64,000 bases of DNA from Cornus controversa (GCA_026545225.1 CM048847.1:1550001-1614000); one strand, 5' to 3'; shown: positions 21,030 to 35,069, counted from the first letter of the stretch. The notes: a model not told the origin generated them from the sequence alone. Numbers and translations: made by a program.

Positions 21030-21147
21030 CTTCCACTTGGATGGAAACATAAATGTCCCTACCCTTTCCGGAATTTTAATTAATCCGAAAAAATTTCAAT
21101 CCGGTCCAAATTCACCCGGAACCGGTCAAAATATTCCGGTCCTTACA

Positions 21148-21152
21148 GAAGT
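21148..21152. repeat. Right target-site duplication of element 1 (GAAGT)
   Basis: It follows CCTTACA directly and matches 10106-10110. The landmark at 21320 lies exactly 11,042 bp beyond the expected 10278, equal to the element plus the 5-bp duplication, so no satellite was lost. Confidence 0.93.
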
Positions 21153-24100
21153 CATGCCATAATCAGAATCGTAAGTTTCTTTTTCCCAAATTAGACCATC
21201 AAAACATCCAAAAGAAGTGACGAACATGTCAATCCGATCTTCATCACAACCATATGGTGCTTTGTTCCAAGTTCGACCGTTTGGACATCTAAAGGAAACA
21301 ATTAGCAAGCTACCAACCATTTTAAACTTGTTTCATTTGAGTTGTTTTGATTCGAAAACCGCATTCCAAGAGAAGTCATGCCATAATACTAATCGTACGC
21401 TGCTTTTTTCTAAATGAAACCATCAAAGCGTCCCAAAGAAACGACGAGCATGTCGATCCGATCTTCATCCATGTTTGTTTGAGTTGTTCTGAGTCGAAAA
21501 GAACAATTGCTTGCCATAATCAGGCATGACGACAACCGTATGGTGGTTTGTGCTAGAATTGACCATCTGGATGTTCAGAAAAATAGAGAATTATAACAAC
21601 GGTTTCGAACTTGTTTCGTTTGACTTGTCCTGATTTGAAAAGTCCAATCCACGTGAAATCGTGCCATACTTAGAATTATACATTGCTTTATGCCAAATTC
21701 AACCATCAGGACATCCTGAATCAAAAATAGTAATTCCTTGCTGCACTCATGAATGATCACAACCGTATGGTGCTCTATGCCAACTTCAACCATCTGGAAA
21801 AGTAAAAGAAACAATTCCCAAGCTATCGAGGATTTTAAACAAGTTTAGTTTGAGTTGTTCTAATTCAAAAACCCATTCCTTGAGAAGTCGTGCCATAATC
21901 AGAATCGTAAGTTTCTTTTTTCCAAATTAGACCATCAAAACATCCAAAAGAAGTGACGAACATGTCAATCCGATCTTCATCACAACCATATGGTGCTTTG
22001 TTCCAAGTTCGACCGTTTGGACATCTAAAGGAAACAATTAGCAAGCTACCAACCATTTTAAACTTGTTTCATTTGAGTTGTTTTGATTCGAAAACCGCAT
22101 TCCAAGAGAAGTCGTGCCATAATACTAATCGTACGCTGCTTTTTTCTAAATGAAACCATCAAAGCGTCCCAAAGAAACGACGAGCATGTCAATACGATCT
22201 TCATCCGTGTTTGTTTGAGTTGTTCTGAGTCGGAAAGAACAATTGCTTGCAATAATCAGGCATGACGACAACCGTATGGCGCTTTGTGCTAGAATTGACC
22301 ATCTGGATGTCCAGAAGAATAGAGAATGACAAGAACGGTTTCGAACTTGTTTCGTTTGACTTGTCATGATTCGAAAAGTCCAATCCACGTGAAATCGTGC
22401 CATACCTAGAATTATACGTTGCTTTATGCCAAATTCAACCGTCAGGATGTCCTGAATCGAAAAGAGTAATTCCATGCTGCACCCATGAATGATCACAACC
22501 GTATGGTGCTCTATGCCACTTTAACCATCTGGACAAGTAAAAGAAACAATTCCCAAGCTATCGAGGATTTTAAACAAGTTTAGTTTGAGTTGTTCTGATT
22601 CAAAAACCCATTCCTTGAAAAGTCGTGCCATAATAAGAATCGTAAGTTTCTTTTTTCCAAATTAGACCATCAAAGCATCCAAAAGAAGTGACGAACATGT
22701 CAATCCGATCTTCATCACAACCATATGGTGCTTTGTTCCAAGTTCGACCGTTTGGACCTCTAAAGGAAACAATTAGCAAGCTACCAACCATTTTTAACTT
22801 GTTTCATTTGAGTTGCTTTGATTCGAAAACCGCATTCCAAGAGAAGTCGTGCCATAATACTAATTGTACGCTGCTTTTTTCTAAATGAAACCATCAAAGC
22901 GTCCCAAAGAAACGACGAGCATGTCAATCCGATCTTCATCTGTGTTTGTTTGAGTTGTTCTGAGTCGAAAGAAAAATTGCTTGCAATAATCAGGCATGAC
23001 GACAACCGTATGGCGCTTTGTGCTAGAATTGACCATCTGGATGTCCAGAAGAATAGAGAATGACAAGAAGGGTTTTGAACTTGTTTCGTTTGACTTGTCC
23101 TGATTCGAAAAGTCCCAATCCACGTGAAATCGTGCCATACCAAGAATTATACGTTGCTTTATGCCAAATTCAACCGTCAGGATGTCCTGAATCAAAAAGA
23201 GTAATTCCATGCTGCACCCATGAATGATCACAACCGTATGGTGCTCTATGCCAACTTCAACCATCTGGACAAGTAAAAGAAACAATTCCCAAGCTATCGA
23301 TGATTTTAAACAAGTTTAGTTTGAGTTGTTCTGATTCAAAAACCCATTCCTTGAGAAGTCGTGCCATAATCAGAATCGTAAGTTTCTTTTTTCCAAATTA
23401 GACCATCAAAACATCCAAAAGAAGTGACGAACATGTCAATCCGATCTTCATCACAACCATATGGTGCTTTGTTCCAAGTTCGACCGTTTGGACATCTAAA
23501 GTAAACAATTAGCAAGCTACCAACCATTTTAAACTTGTTTCATTTGACTTGTTTTGAATCGAAAACCGCATTCCAAGAGAAGTCATGCCATAATACTAAT
23601 CGTACGCTACTTTTTTCTAAATGAGACCATCAAAGCATCCCAAAGAAACGACGAGCATGTCAATCCGATCTTCATCCGTGTTTGTTTGAGTTGTTTTGAG
23701 TCGAAAGAACAATTGCTTGCAATAATCAGGCATGACGACAACCGTATGGTGCTTTGTGCTAGAATTGACCATCTGGATGTCCAGAAGAATAGAGAATGAC
23801 AAGAACGGTTTTGAACTTGTTTCGTTTGACTTGTCATGATTCGAAAAGTCCAATCCACGTGAAATCGTGCCATACCTAGAATTATACGTTGCTTTATGCC
23901 AAATTCAACCGTCAGGATGTCCTGAATCGAAAAGAGTAATTCCATGCTGCACCCATGAATGATCACAACCGTATGGTGCTCTATGCCACTTTAACCATCT
24001 GGACAAGTAAAAGAAACAATTCCCAAGCTATCGATGATTTTAAACAAGTTTAGTTTGAGTTGTTCTGATTCAAAAACCCATTCCTTGAGAAGTCGTGCCA

Positions 24101-27029
24101 TAATCAGAATCGTAAGTTTCTTTTTTCCAAATTAGACCATCAAAACATCCAAAAGAAGTGACGAACATGTCAATCCGATCTTCATCACAACCATATGGTG
24201 CTTTGTTCCAAGTTCGACCGTTTGGACATCTAAAGGAAACAATTAGCAAGCTACCAACCATTTTAAACTTGTTTCATTTGAGTTGTTTTGATTCGAAAAC
24301 TGCATTCCAAGAGAAGTCATGCCATAATACTAATCGTACGCTGCTTTTTTCTAAATGAAACCATCAAAGCGTCCCAAAGAAACGACGAGCATGTCGATCC
24401 GATCTTCATCCATGTTTGTTTGAGTTGTTCTGAGTCGAAAAGAACAATTGCTTGCCATAATCAGGCATGACGACAACCGTATGGTGGTTTGTGCTAGAAT
24501 TGACCATCTGGATGTTCAGAAAAATAGAGAATTATAACAACGGTTTCGAACTTGTTTCGTTTGACTTGTCCTGATTTGAAAAGTCCAATCCACGTGAAAT
24601 CGTGCCATACTTAGAATTATACATTGCTTTATGCCAAATTCAACCATCAGGACATCCTGAATCAAAAATAGTAATTCCTTGCTGCACTCATGAATGATCA
24701 CAACCGTATGGTGCTCTATGCCAACTTCAACCATCTGGAAAAGTAAAAGAAACAATTCCCAAGCTATCGAGGATTTTAAACAAGTTTAGTTTGAGTTGTT
24801 CTAATTCAAAAACCCATTCCTTGAGAAGTCGTGCCATAATCAGAATCGTAAGTTTCTTTTTTCCAAATTAGACCATCAAAACATCCAAAAGAAGTGACGA
24901 ACATGTCAATCCGATCTTCATCACAACCATATGGTGCTTTGTTCCAAGTTCGACCGTTTGGACATCTAAAGGAAACAATTAGCAAGCTACCAACCATTTT
25001 AAACTTGTTTCATTTGAGTTGTTTTGATTCGAAAACCGCATTCCAAGAGAAGTCGTGCCATAATACTAATCGTACGCTGCTTTTTTCTAAATGAAACCAT
25101 CAAAGCGTCCCAAAGAAACGACGAGCATGTCAATACGATCTTCATCCGTGTTTGTTTGAGTTGTTCTGAGTCGGAAAGAACAATTGCTTGCAATAATCAG
25201 GCATGACGACAACCGTATGGCGCTTTGTGCTAGAATTGACCATCTGGATGTCCAGAAGAATAGAGAATGACAAGAACGGTTTCAAACTTGTTTCGTTTGA
25301 CTTGTCATGATTCGAAAAGTCCAATCCACGTGAAATCGTGCCATACCTAGAATTATACGTTGCTTTATGCCAAATTCAACCGTCAGGATGTCCTGAATCG
25401 AAAAGAGTAATTCCATGCTGCACCCATGAATGATCACAACCGTATGGTGCTCTATGCCACTTTAACCATCTGGACAAGTAAAAGAAACAATTCCCAAGCT
25501 ATCGAGGATTTTAAACAAGTTTAGTTTGAGTTGTTCTGATTCAAAAACCCATTCCTTGAAAAGTCGTGCCATAATAAGAATCGTAAGTTTCTTTTTTCCA
25601 AATTAGACCATCAAAGCATCCAAAAGAAGTGACGAACATGTCAATCCGATCTTCATCACAACCATATGGTGCTTTGTTCCAAGTTCGACCGTTTGGACCT
25701 CTAAAGGAAACAATTAGCAAGCTACCAACCATTTTAAACTTGTTTCATTTGAGTTGCTTTGATTCGAAAACCGCATTCCAAGAGAAGTCGTGCCATAATA
25801 CTAATTGTACGCTGCTTTTTTCTAAATGAAACCATCAAAGCATCCCAAAGAAACGACGAGCATGTCAATCCGATCTTCATCTGTGTTTGTTTGAGTTGTT
25901 CTGAGTCGAAAGAAAAATTGCTTGCAATAATCAGGCATGACGACAACCGTATGGCGCTTTGTGCTAGAATTGACCATCTGGATGTCCAGAAGAATAGAGA
26001 ATGACAAGAAGGGTTTTGAACTTGTTTCGTTTGACTTGTCCTGATTCGAAAAGTCCCAATCCACGTGAAATCGTGCCATACCAAGAATTATACGTTGCTT
26101 TATGCCAAATTCAACCGTCAGGATGTCCTGAATCAAAAAGAGTAATTCCATGCTGCACCCATGAATGATCACAACCGTATGGTGCTCTATGCCAACTTCA
26201 ACCATCTGGACAAGTAAAAGAAACAATTCCCAAGCTATCGATGATTTTAAACAAGTTTAGTTTGAGTTGTTCTGATTCAAAAACCCATTCCTTGAGAAGT
26301 CGTGCCATAATCAGAATCGTAAGTTTCTTTTTTCCAAATTAGACCATCAAAACATCCAAAAGAAGTGACGAACATGTCAATCCGATCTTCATCACAACCA
26401 TATGGTGCTTTGTTCCAAGTTCGACCGTTTGGACATCTAAAGGAAACAATTAGCAAGCTACCAACCATTTTAAACTTGTTTCATTTGAGTTGTTTTGATT
26501 CAAAAACCGCATTCCAAGAGAAGTCATGCCATAATACTAATCGTACGCTGCTTTTTTCTAAATGAGACCATCAAAGCATCCCAAAGAAACGACGAGCATG
26601 TCAATCCGATCTTCATCCGTGTTTGTTTGAGTTGTTTTGAGTCGAAAGAACAATTGCTTGCAATAATCAGGCATGACGACAACCGTATGGTGCTTTGTGC
26701 TAGAATTGACCATCTGGATGTCCAGAAGAATAGAGAATGACAAGAACGGTTTTGAACTTGTTTCGTTTGACTTGTCATGATTCGAAAAGTCCAATCCACG
26801 TGAAATCGTGCCGTACCTAGAATTATACGTTGCTTTATGCCAAATTCAACCGTCAGGATGTCCTGAATCGAAAAGAGTAATTCCATGCTGCACCCATGAA
26901 TGATCACAACCGTATGGTGCTCTATGCCACTTTAACCATCTGGACAAGTAAAAGAAACAATTCCCAAGCTATCGAGGATTTTAAACAAGTTTAGTTTGAG
27001 TTGTTCTGATTCAAAAACCCATTCCTTGA
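21148..27029. repeat. Four-HOR super-repeat, 2941 bp, two tandem copies
   Basis: Diagnostic variants repeat at an offset of 2941 bp: ATGGTGGTTTGTGC near 21540 and 24481; GAATTATAACAACGG near 21588 and 24529; GTCAATACGATC near 22187 and 25128; TTGGACCTCTAAAGG near 22753 and 25694; CATTTTTAACTTG or its equivalent near 22790 and 25731; ATGGTGCTTTGTGC near 23746 and 26687. Differences within the pair are sparse. A further copy of the TTGGACCTC unit at about 27164 begins a third, partial copy out of order. Confidence 0.85.
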
Positions 27030-28499
27030 AAAGTCGTGCCATAATAAGAATCGTAAGTTTCTTTTTTCCAAATTAGACCATCAAAGTATCCAAAAGAAGT
27101 GACGAACATGTCAATCCGATCTTCATCACAACCATATGGTGCTTTGTTCCAAGTTCGACCGTTTGGACCTCTAAAGGAAACAATTAGCAAGCTACCAACC
27201 ATTTTAAACTTGTTTCATTTGAGTTGTTTTTATTTGAAAACTGTATTCCAAGAGAAGTCATGCGATAATACTAATCGTACGCTGCTTTTTTCTAAATGAG
27301 ACCATCAAAGCATCCCAAAGAAACGATGATCATGTCAATCCGATCTTCATCCGTGTTTGTTTGAGTTGTTTTGAGTCGAAAGAACAATTGCTTGCAATAA
27401 TCAGGCATGACGACAACCGTATGGCGCTTTGTGCTAGAATTGACCATCTGGATGTCCAGAAGAATAGAGAATGACAAGAACGGTTTTGAACTTGTTTCGT
27501 TTGACTTGTCATGATTCGAAACGTCCAATCCACGTGAAATCGTGCCATACCTAGAATTATACGTTGCTTTATGCCAAATTCAACCGTCAGGATGTCCTGA
27601 ATCGAAAAGAGTAATTCCATGCTGCACCCATGAATGATCACAACCGTATGGTGCTCTATGCCAACTTCAACCATCTAGACAAGTAAAAGAAACAATTCCC
27701 AAGCTATCGAGGATTTTAAACAAGTTTAGTTTGAGTTGTTCTGATTCAAAAACCCATTCCTTGAGAACTCGTGCCATAATCAGAATCGTAAGTTTCTTTT
27801 TTCCAAATTAGACCATCAAAGCATCCAAAAGAAGTGACGAACATGTCAATCCGATCTTCGTCACAACCGTATGGTGCTTTGTTCCAAGTTCGACCGTTTG
27901 GACATCTAAAGGAAACAATTAGCAAGCTACCAACCATTTTAAACTTGTTTCATTTGAGTTGTTTTTATTTGAAAACAGCATTCCAAGAGAAGTCGTGCCA
28001 TAATACTAATCGTACGCTGCTTTTTTCTAAATGAAACCATCAAAGCGTCCCAAAGAAACGACGAGCATGTCAATCCGATCTTCATCCGTGTTTGTTTGAG
28101 TTGTTCTGAGTCGAAAGAACAATTGCTTGCAATAATCAGGCATGACGACAACCGTATGGCGCTTTGTGCTAGAATTGACCATCTGGATGTCCAGAAGAAT
28201 AGAGAATGACAAGAACGGTTTTGAACTTGTTTCGTTCGAGTTGTCCTGATTTGAAAAGTCCAATCCACGTGAGATCGTGCCATACTTAGAATTATACATT
28301 GCTTTATGCCAAATTCAACCATCAGGACATCCTGAATCAAAAATAGTAATTCCTTGCTGCACTCATGAATGATCACAACCATATGGTGCTCTATGCCAAC
28401 TTCAACCATCTGGAAAAGTAAAAGAAATAATTCCCAAGCTATCGAGGATTTTAAACAAGTTTAGTTTGAGTTGTTCTGATTCAAAAACCCATTCCTTGA

Positions 28500-31400
28500 G
28501 AAGTCGTGCCTTAATCAGAATCGTAAGTTTCTTTTTCCGAATTAGACCATCAAAGCATCCAAAAGAAGTGACGAACATGTCAATCCGATCTTCACCACAA
28601 CCGTATGGTGCTTTGTTCCAAGTTCGACCATTTGGACATCTAAAGGAAACAATTAGCAAGCTACCAACCATTTTAAACTTGTTTCATTTGAGTTGTTTTG
28701 ATTCGAAAACCGCATTCCAAGAGAAGTCATGCCATAATGCTAATCGTACGCTGCTTTTTTCTAAATGAAACCATCAAAGCGTCCCAAAGAAACGACGAGC
28801 ATGTCAATCCGATCTTCATCCGTGTTTGTTTGAGTTGTTCTGAGTCGAAAGAACAATTGCTTGCAATAATCAGGCATGACGACAACCGTATGGCGGTTTG
28901 TGCTAGACTTGACCATCTGGATGTCCAGAAAAATAAAGAATGACAAGAACGGTTTCGAACTTGTTTCGTTTGACTTGTCCTGATTCGAAAAGTCCCAATC
29001 CACGTGAAATCGTGCCATACCTAGAATTATACGTTGCTTTATGCCAAATTCAACCATCAGGATGTCCTGAATCGAAAAGAGTAATTCCATGCTGCACCCA
29101 TGAATGATCACAACCGTATGGTGCTCTATGCCAACTTCAAACATCTGGACAAGTAAAAGAAACAATTCCCAAGCTATCGATGATTTTAAACAAGTTTAGT
29201 TTGAGTTGTTCTGATTCAAAAACCCATTCCTTGAGAAGTCGTGCCATAATCAGAATCGTAAGTTTCTTTTTTCCAAATTAGACCATCAAAACATCCAAAA
29301 GAAAAGACGAACATGTCAATCCGATCTTCATCACAACCATATGGTGCTTTGTTCCAAGTTCGACCGTTTGGACATCTAAAGGAAACAATTAGCAAGCTAC
29401 CAACCATTTTAAACTTGTTTCATTTGAGTTGTTTTGATTCGAAAACCGCATTCCAAGAGAAGTCATGCCATAATACTAATCGTACGCTGCTTTTTTCTAA
29501 ATGAAACCATCAAAGCGTCCCAAAGAAACGACGAGCATGTCGATCCGATCTTCATCCATGTTTGTTTGAGTTATTCTGACTCAAAAAGAACAATTGCTTG
29601 CAATAATCAGGCATGACGACAACCGTATGGTGCTTTGTGCTAGAATTGACCATCTGGATGTCCAGAAGAATAGAGAATGACAAGAATGGTTTTGAACTTG
29701 TTTCGTTTGACTTGTCCTGATTCGAAAAGTCCCAATCCACGTGAAATCGTGCCATACCAAGAATTATACGTTGCTTTATGCCAAATTCAACCGTCAGGAT
29801 GTCCTGAATCAAAAAGAGTAATTCCATGCTGCACCCATGAATGATCACAACCGTATAGTGCTCTATGCCAACTTCAACCATCTGGACAAGTAAAAGAAAC
29901 AATTCCCAAGCTATCGATGATTTTAAACAAGTTTAGTTTGAGTTGTTCTGATTCAAAAACCCATTCCTTGAGAAGTCGTGCCATAATCAGAATCGTAAGT
30001 TTCTTTTTTCCAAATTACACCATCAAAACATCCAAAAGAAGTGACAAACATGTCAATCCGATCTTCATCACAACCATATGGTGCTTTGTTCCAAGTTCGA
30101 CCGTTTGGACATCTAAAGGAAACAATTAGCAAGCTACCAACCATTTTAAACTTGTTTCATTTGAGTTGTTTTGATTCGAAAACCGCATTCCAAGAGAAGT
30201 CATGCCATAATACTAATGGTACGCTGCTTTTTTCTAAATGAAACCATCAAAGCGTCCCAAAGAAACGACGAGCATGTCGATCCGATCTTCATCCATGTTT
30301 GTTTGAGTTGTTCTGAGTCGAAAAGAACAATTGCTTGCAATAATCAGGCATGACGACAACCGTATGGCGCTTTGTGCTAGAATTGACCATCTGGATGTCC
30401 AGAAGAATAGAGAATGACAAGAATGGTTTTGAACTTGTTTCGTTTGACTTGTCCTGATTTGAAAAGTCCAATCCATGTGAAATCGTGCCATACTTAGAAT
30501 TATACATTGCTTTATGCCAAATTCAACCATCAGGACATCCTGAATCAAAAATAGTAATTCCTTGCTGCACTCATGAATGATCACAACCGTATGGTGCTCT
30601 ATGCCAACTTCAACCATCTGGAAAAGTAAAAGAAACAATTCCCAAGCTATCGAGGATTTTAAACAAGTTTAGTTTGAGTTGTTCTGATTCAAAAACCCAT
30701 TCCTTGAGAAGTCGTGCCATAATTAGAATCGTAAGTTTCTTTTTTCCAAATTAGACCATCAAAACATCCAAAAGAAGTGACGAACATATCAATCCGATCT
30801 TCATCACAACCATATGGTGCTTTGTTCCAAGTTCGACCGTTTGGACATCTAAAGGAAACAATTAGCAAGCTACCAACCATTTTAAACTTGTTTCATTTGA
30901 GTTGTTTTGATTCGAAAACCGCATTCCAAGAGAAGTCATGCCATAATACTAATCGTACGCTGCTTTTTTCTAAATGAAACCATCAAAGCGTCCCAAAGAA
31001 ACGACGAGCATGTCAATCCGATCTTCATCCGTGTTTGTTTGAGTTGTTCTGAGTCGAAAGAACAATTGCTTGCAATAATCAGGCATGACGACAACCGTAT
31101 GGCGGTTTGTGCTAGACTTGACCATCTGGATGTCCAGAAAAATAGAGAATGACAAGAACGGTTTCGAACTTGTTTCGTTTGACTTGTCCTGATTCGAAAA
31201 GTCCCAATCCACGTGAAATCGTGCCATACCTAGAATTATACGTTGCTTTATGCCAAATTCAACCATCAGGATGTCCTGAATCGAAAAGAGTAATTCCATG
31301 CTGCACCCATGAATGATCACAACCGTATGGTGCTCTATGCCAACTTCAAACATCTGGACAAGTAAAAGAAACAATTCCCAAGCTATCGATGATTTTAAAC

Positions 31401-33900
31401 AAGTTTAGTTTGAGTTGTTCTGATTCAAAAACCCATTCCTTGAGAAGTCGTGCCATAATCAGAATCGTAAGTTTCTTTTTTCCAAATTAGACCATCAAAA
31501 CATCCAAAAGAAAAGACGAACATGTCAATCCGATCTTCATCACAACCGTATGGTGCTTTGTTCCAAGTTCGACCATTTGGACATCTAAAGGAAACAATTA
31601 GCAAACTACCAACCATTTTAAACTTGTTTCATTTGAGTTGTTTTGATTCGAAAACCGCATTCCAAGAGAAGTCATGCCATAATGCTAATCGTACGCTGCT
31701 TTTTTCTAAATGAAACCATCAAAGCGTCCCAAAGAAACGACGAGCATGTCAATCCGATCTTCATCCGTGTTTGTTTGAGTTGTTCTGAGTCGAAAGAACA
31801 ATTGCTTGCAATAATCAGGCATGACGACAACCGTATGGCGGTTTGTGCTAGACTTGACCATCTGGATGTCCAGAAAAATAGAGAATGACAAGAACGGTTT
31901 CGAACTTGTTTCGTTTGACTTGTCCTGATTCGAAAAGTCCCAATCCACGTGAAATCGTGCCATACCTAGAATTATACGTTGCTTTATGCCAAATTCAACC
32001 ATCAGGATGTCCTGAATCGAAAAGAGTAATTCCATGCTGCACCCATGAATGATCACAACCGTATGGTGCTCTATGCCAACTTCAAACATCTGGACAAGTA
32101 AAAGAAACAATTCCCAAGCTATCGATGATTTTAAACAAGTTTAGTTTGAGTTGTTCTGATTCAAAAACCCATTCCTTGAGAAGTCGTGCCATAATCAGAA
32201 TCGTAAGTTTCTTTTTTCCAAATTAGACCATCAAAACATCCAAAAGAAAAGACGAACATGTCAATCCGATCTTCATCACAACCATATGGTGCTTTGTTCC
32301 AAGTTCGACCGTTTGGACATCTAAAGGAAACAATTAGCAAGCTACCAACCATTTTAAACTTGTTTCATTTGAGTTGTTTTGATTCGAAAACCGCATTCCA
32401 AGAGAAGTCATGCCATAATACTAATCGTACGCTGCTTTTTTCTAAATGAAACCATCAAAGCGTCCCAAAGAAACGACGAGCATGTCGATCCGATCTTCAT
32501 CCATGTTTGTTTGAGTTATTCTGACTCGAAAAGAACAATTGCTTGCAATAATCAGGCATGACGACAACCGTATGGCGCTTTGTGCTAGAATTGACCATCT
32601 GGATGTCCAGAAGAATAGAGAATGACAAGAATGGTTTTGAACTTGTTTCGTTTGACTTGTCCTGATTCGAAAAGTCCCAATCCACGTGAAATCGTGCCAT
32701 ACCAAGAATTATACGTTGCTTTATGCCAAATTCAACCGTCAGGATGTCCTGAATCAAAAAGAGTAATTCCATGCTGCACACATGAATGATCACAACCGTA
32801 TAGTGCTCTATGCCAACTTCAACCATCTGGACAAGTAAAAGAAACAATTCCCAAGCTATCGATGATTTTAAACAAGTTTAGTTTGAGTTGTTCTGATTCA
32901 AAAACCCATTCCTTGAGAAGTCGTGCCATAATCAGAATCGTAAGTTTCTTTTTTCCAAATTACACCATCAAAACATCCAAAAGAAGTGACAAACATGTCA
33001 ATCCGATCTTCATCACAACCATATGGTGCTTTGTTCCAAGTTCGACCGTTTGGACATCTAAAGGAAACAATTAGCAAGCTACCAACCATTTTAAACTTGT
33101 TTCATTTGAGTTGTTTTGATTCGAAAACCGCATTCCAAGAGAAGTCATGCCATAATACTAATGGTACGCTGCTTTTTTCTAAATGAAACCATCAAAGCGT
33201 CCCAAAGAAACGACGAGCATGTCGATCCGATCTTCATCCATGTTTGTTTGAGTTGTTCTGAGTCGAAAAGAACAATTGCTTGCAATAATCAGGCATGACG
33301 ACAACCGTATGGCGCTTTGTGCTAGAATTGACCATCTGGATGTCCAGAAGAATAGAGAATGACAAGAATGGTTTTGAACTTGTTTCGTTTGACTTGTCCT
33401 GATTTGAAAAGTCCAATCCATGTGAAATCGTGCCATACTTAGAATTATACATTGCTTTATGCCAAATTCAACCATCAGGACATCCTGAATCAAAAATAGT
33501 AATTCCTTGCTGCACTCATGAATGATCACAACCGTATGGTGCTCTATGCCAACTTCAACCATCTGGAAAAGTAAAAGAAACAATTCCCAAGCTATCGAGG
33601 ATTTTAAACAAGTTTAGTTTGAGTTGTTCTGATTCAAAAACCCATTCCTTGAGAAGTCGTGCCATAATTAGAATCGTAAGTTTCTTTTTTCCAAATTAGA
33701 CCATCAAAACATCCAAAAGAAGTGACGAACATGTCAATCCGATCTTCATCACAACCATATGGTGCTTTGTTCCAAGTTCGACCGTTTGGACATCTAAAGG
33801 AAACAATTAGCAAGCTACCAACCATTTTAAACTTGTTTCATTTGAGTTGTTTTGATTCGAAAACCGCATTCCAAGAGAAGTCATGCCATAATACTAATCG
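28500..33900. repeat. Four-HOR super-repeat, 2945 bp, about two copies
   Basis: Shared private variants lie 2945 bp apart: CCATAATGCTAATCG near 28731 and 31676; CAAAAGAAAAGACG near 29296 and 32241; AAATTACACCATC near 30013 and 32958; AATGGTACGCTGC near 30216 and 33161; CATAATTAGAATCG near 30718 and 33663. The AAAAGAAAAGACG and TTCAAACATC variants also occur in the intervening units at about 31500 and 31345, so single-unit exchanges are superimposed. A fourth ATTACACC unit lies at about 34431. Confidence 0.8.
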
Positions 33901-35064
33901 TACGCTGCTTTTTTCTAAATGAAACCATCAAAGCGTCCCAAAGAAACGACGAGCATGTCATTCCGATCTTCATCCGTGTTTGTTTGAGTTGTTCTGAGTC
34001 GGAAAGAACAATTGCTTGCAATAATCAGGCATGACGACAACCGTATGGCGCTTTGTGCTAGAATTGACCATCTGGATGTCTAGAAGAATAGAGAATGACA
34101 AGAATGGTTTTGAACTTGTTTCGTTTGACTTGTCCTGATTCGAAAAGTCCCAATCCACGTGAAATCGTGCCATACCAAGAATTATACGTTGCTTTATGCC
34201 AAATTCAACCGTCAGGATGTCCTGAATCAAAAAGAGTAATTCCATGCTGCACCCATGAATGATCACAACCGTATAGTGCTCTATGCCAAGTTCAACCATC
34301 TGGACAAGTAAAAGAAACAATTCCCAAGCTATCGATGATTTTAAACAAGTTTAGTTTGAGTTGTTCTGATTCAAAAACCCATTCCTTGAGAAGTCGTGCC
34401 ATAATCAGAATCGTAAGTTTCTTTTTTCCAAATTACACCATCAAAACATCCAAAAGAAGTGACAAACATGTCAATCCGATCTTCATCACAACCATATGGT
34501 GCTTTGTTCCAAGTTCGACCGTTTGGACATCTAAAGGAAACAATTAGCAAGCTACCAACCATTTTAAACTTGTTTCATTTGAGTTGTTTTGATTCGAAAA
34601 CCGCATTCCAAGAGAAGTCATGCCATAATACTAATGGTACGCTGCTTTTTTCTAAATGAAACCATCAAAGCGTCCCAAAGAAACGACGAGCATGTCGATC
34701 CGATCTTCATCCATGTTTGTTTGAGTTGTTCTGAGTCGAAAAGAACAATTGCTTGCAATAATCAGGCATGACGACAACCGTATGGCGCTTTGTGCTAGAA
34801 TTGACCATCTGGATGTTCAGAAAAATAGAGAATGATAACAACGGTTTCGAACTTGTTTCGTTTGACTTGTCCTGATTTGAAAAGTCCAATCCACGTGAAA
34901 TCGTGCCATACTTAGAATTATACATTGCTTTATGCCAAATTCAACCATCAGGACATCCTGAATCAAAAATAGTAATTCCTTGCTGCACTCATGAATGATC
35001 ACAACCGTATGGTGCTCTATGCCAACTTCAACCATCTGGAAAAGTAAAAGAAACAATTCCCAAG

Positions 35065-35069
35065 CTATC
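35065..35069. repeat. Left target-site duplication of the solo LTR (CTATC)
   Basis: CTATC lies directly before TGTAAGGACCGG and recurs at 39074-39078. It is part of the satellite context CCCAAGCTATCGAGG. Confidence 0.93.

Larger units (their letters stand above)
10111..21147 (-). mobile_element. Complete non-autonomous Ty3/gypsy-type LTR retrotransposon (LARD-like)
   Basis: The element is bounded by GAAGT duplications and has two LTRs of 4295 bp (left) and 4308 bp (right), both ending TG...CA. Orientation is minus: reading leftward from the right LTR there is a primer-binding site TGGTATCAGAGC matching the 3' end of plant initiator Met tRNA, and a purine tract GAAGGAGGGGAGGT lies directly before the left LTR. 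The interior is only 2434 bp and has no recognisable gag, protease, reverse transcriptase, RNase H or integrase frame. Very long LTRs with a short non-coding interior define the LARD class, which depends on proteins from an autonomous relative. The sequence TTTCGAGGACGAAATT just before the PPT resembles the 3' end of plant Ty3/gypsy (chromovirus) polyproteins, so a Tekay/Del-type helper is plausible but inferred. Near-identical LTRs indicate recent insertion. Confidence 0.93.
16840..21147 (-). repeat. 5' LTR of element 1 (4308 bp)
   Basis: It repeats the left LTR nearly base for base at an offset of 6729 up to about 19900 and 6740 after that. The change of offset is an 11-bp tandem repeat (CCGGCCTCTAACCGGCC context, 19895-19912). 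At all four substitution sites (19617, 19919, 20165, 20289) this copy has T or A where the other has C or G. As the 5' LTR it would drive leftward transcription of the element. Confidence 0.94.
21148..35069. repeat. Satellite array, block 2 (about 19 HOR units)
   Basis: The ACCAACCAT landmark recurs at 21320, 22056, 22791, 23527, 24261, 24997, 25732, 26468, 27202, 27937, 28671, 29407, 30144, 30880, 31616, 32352, 33089, 33825 and 34562, every 734-737 bp. The same six monomers occur in the same order and orientation as in block 1, in phase with it once element 1 is removed. Length variation comes from single A or T gains and losses, for example GTTTCTTTTTCC against GTTTCTTTTTTCC, and GAAAAGAACAATT against GAAAGAACAATT. 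No gene is present. Confidence 0.97.
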
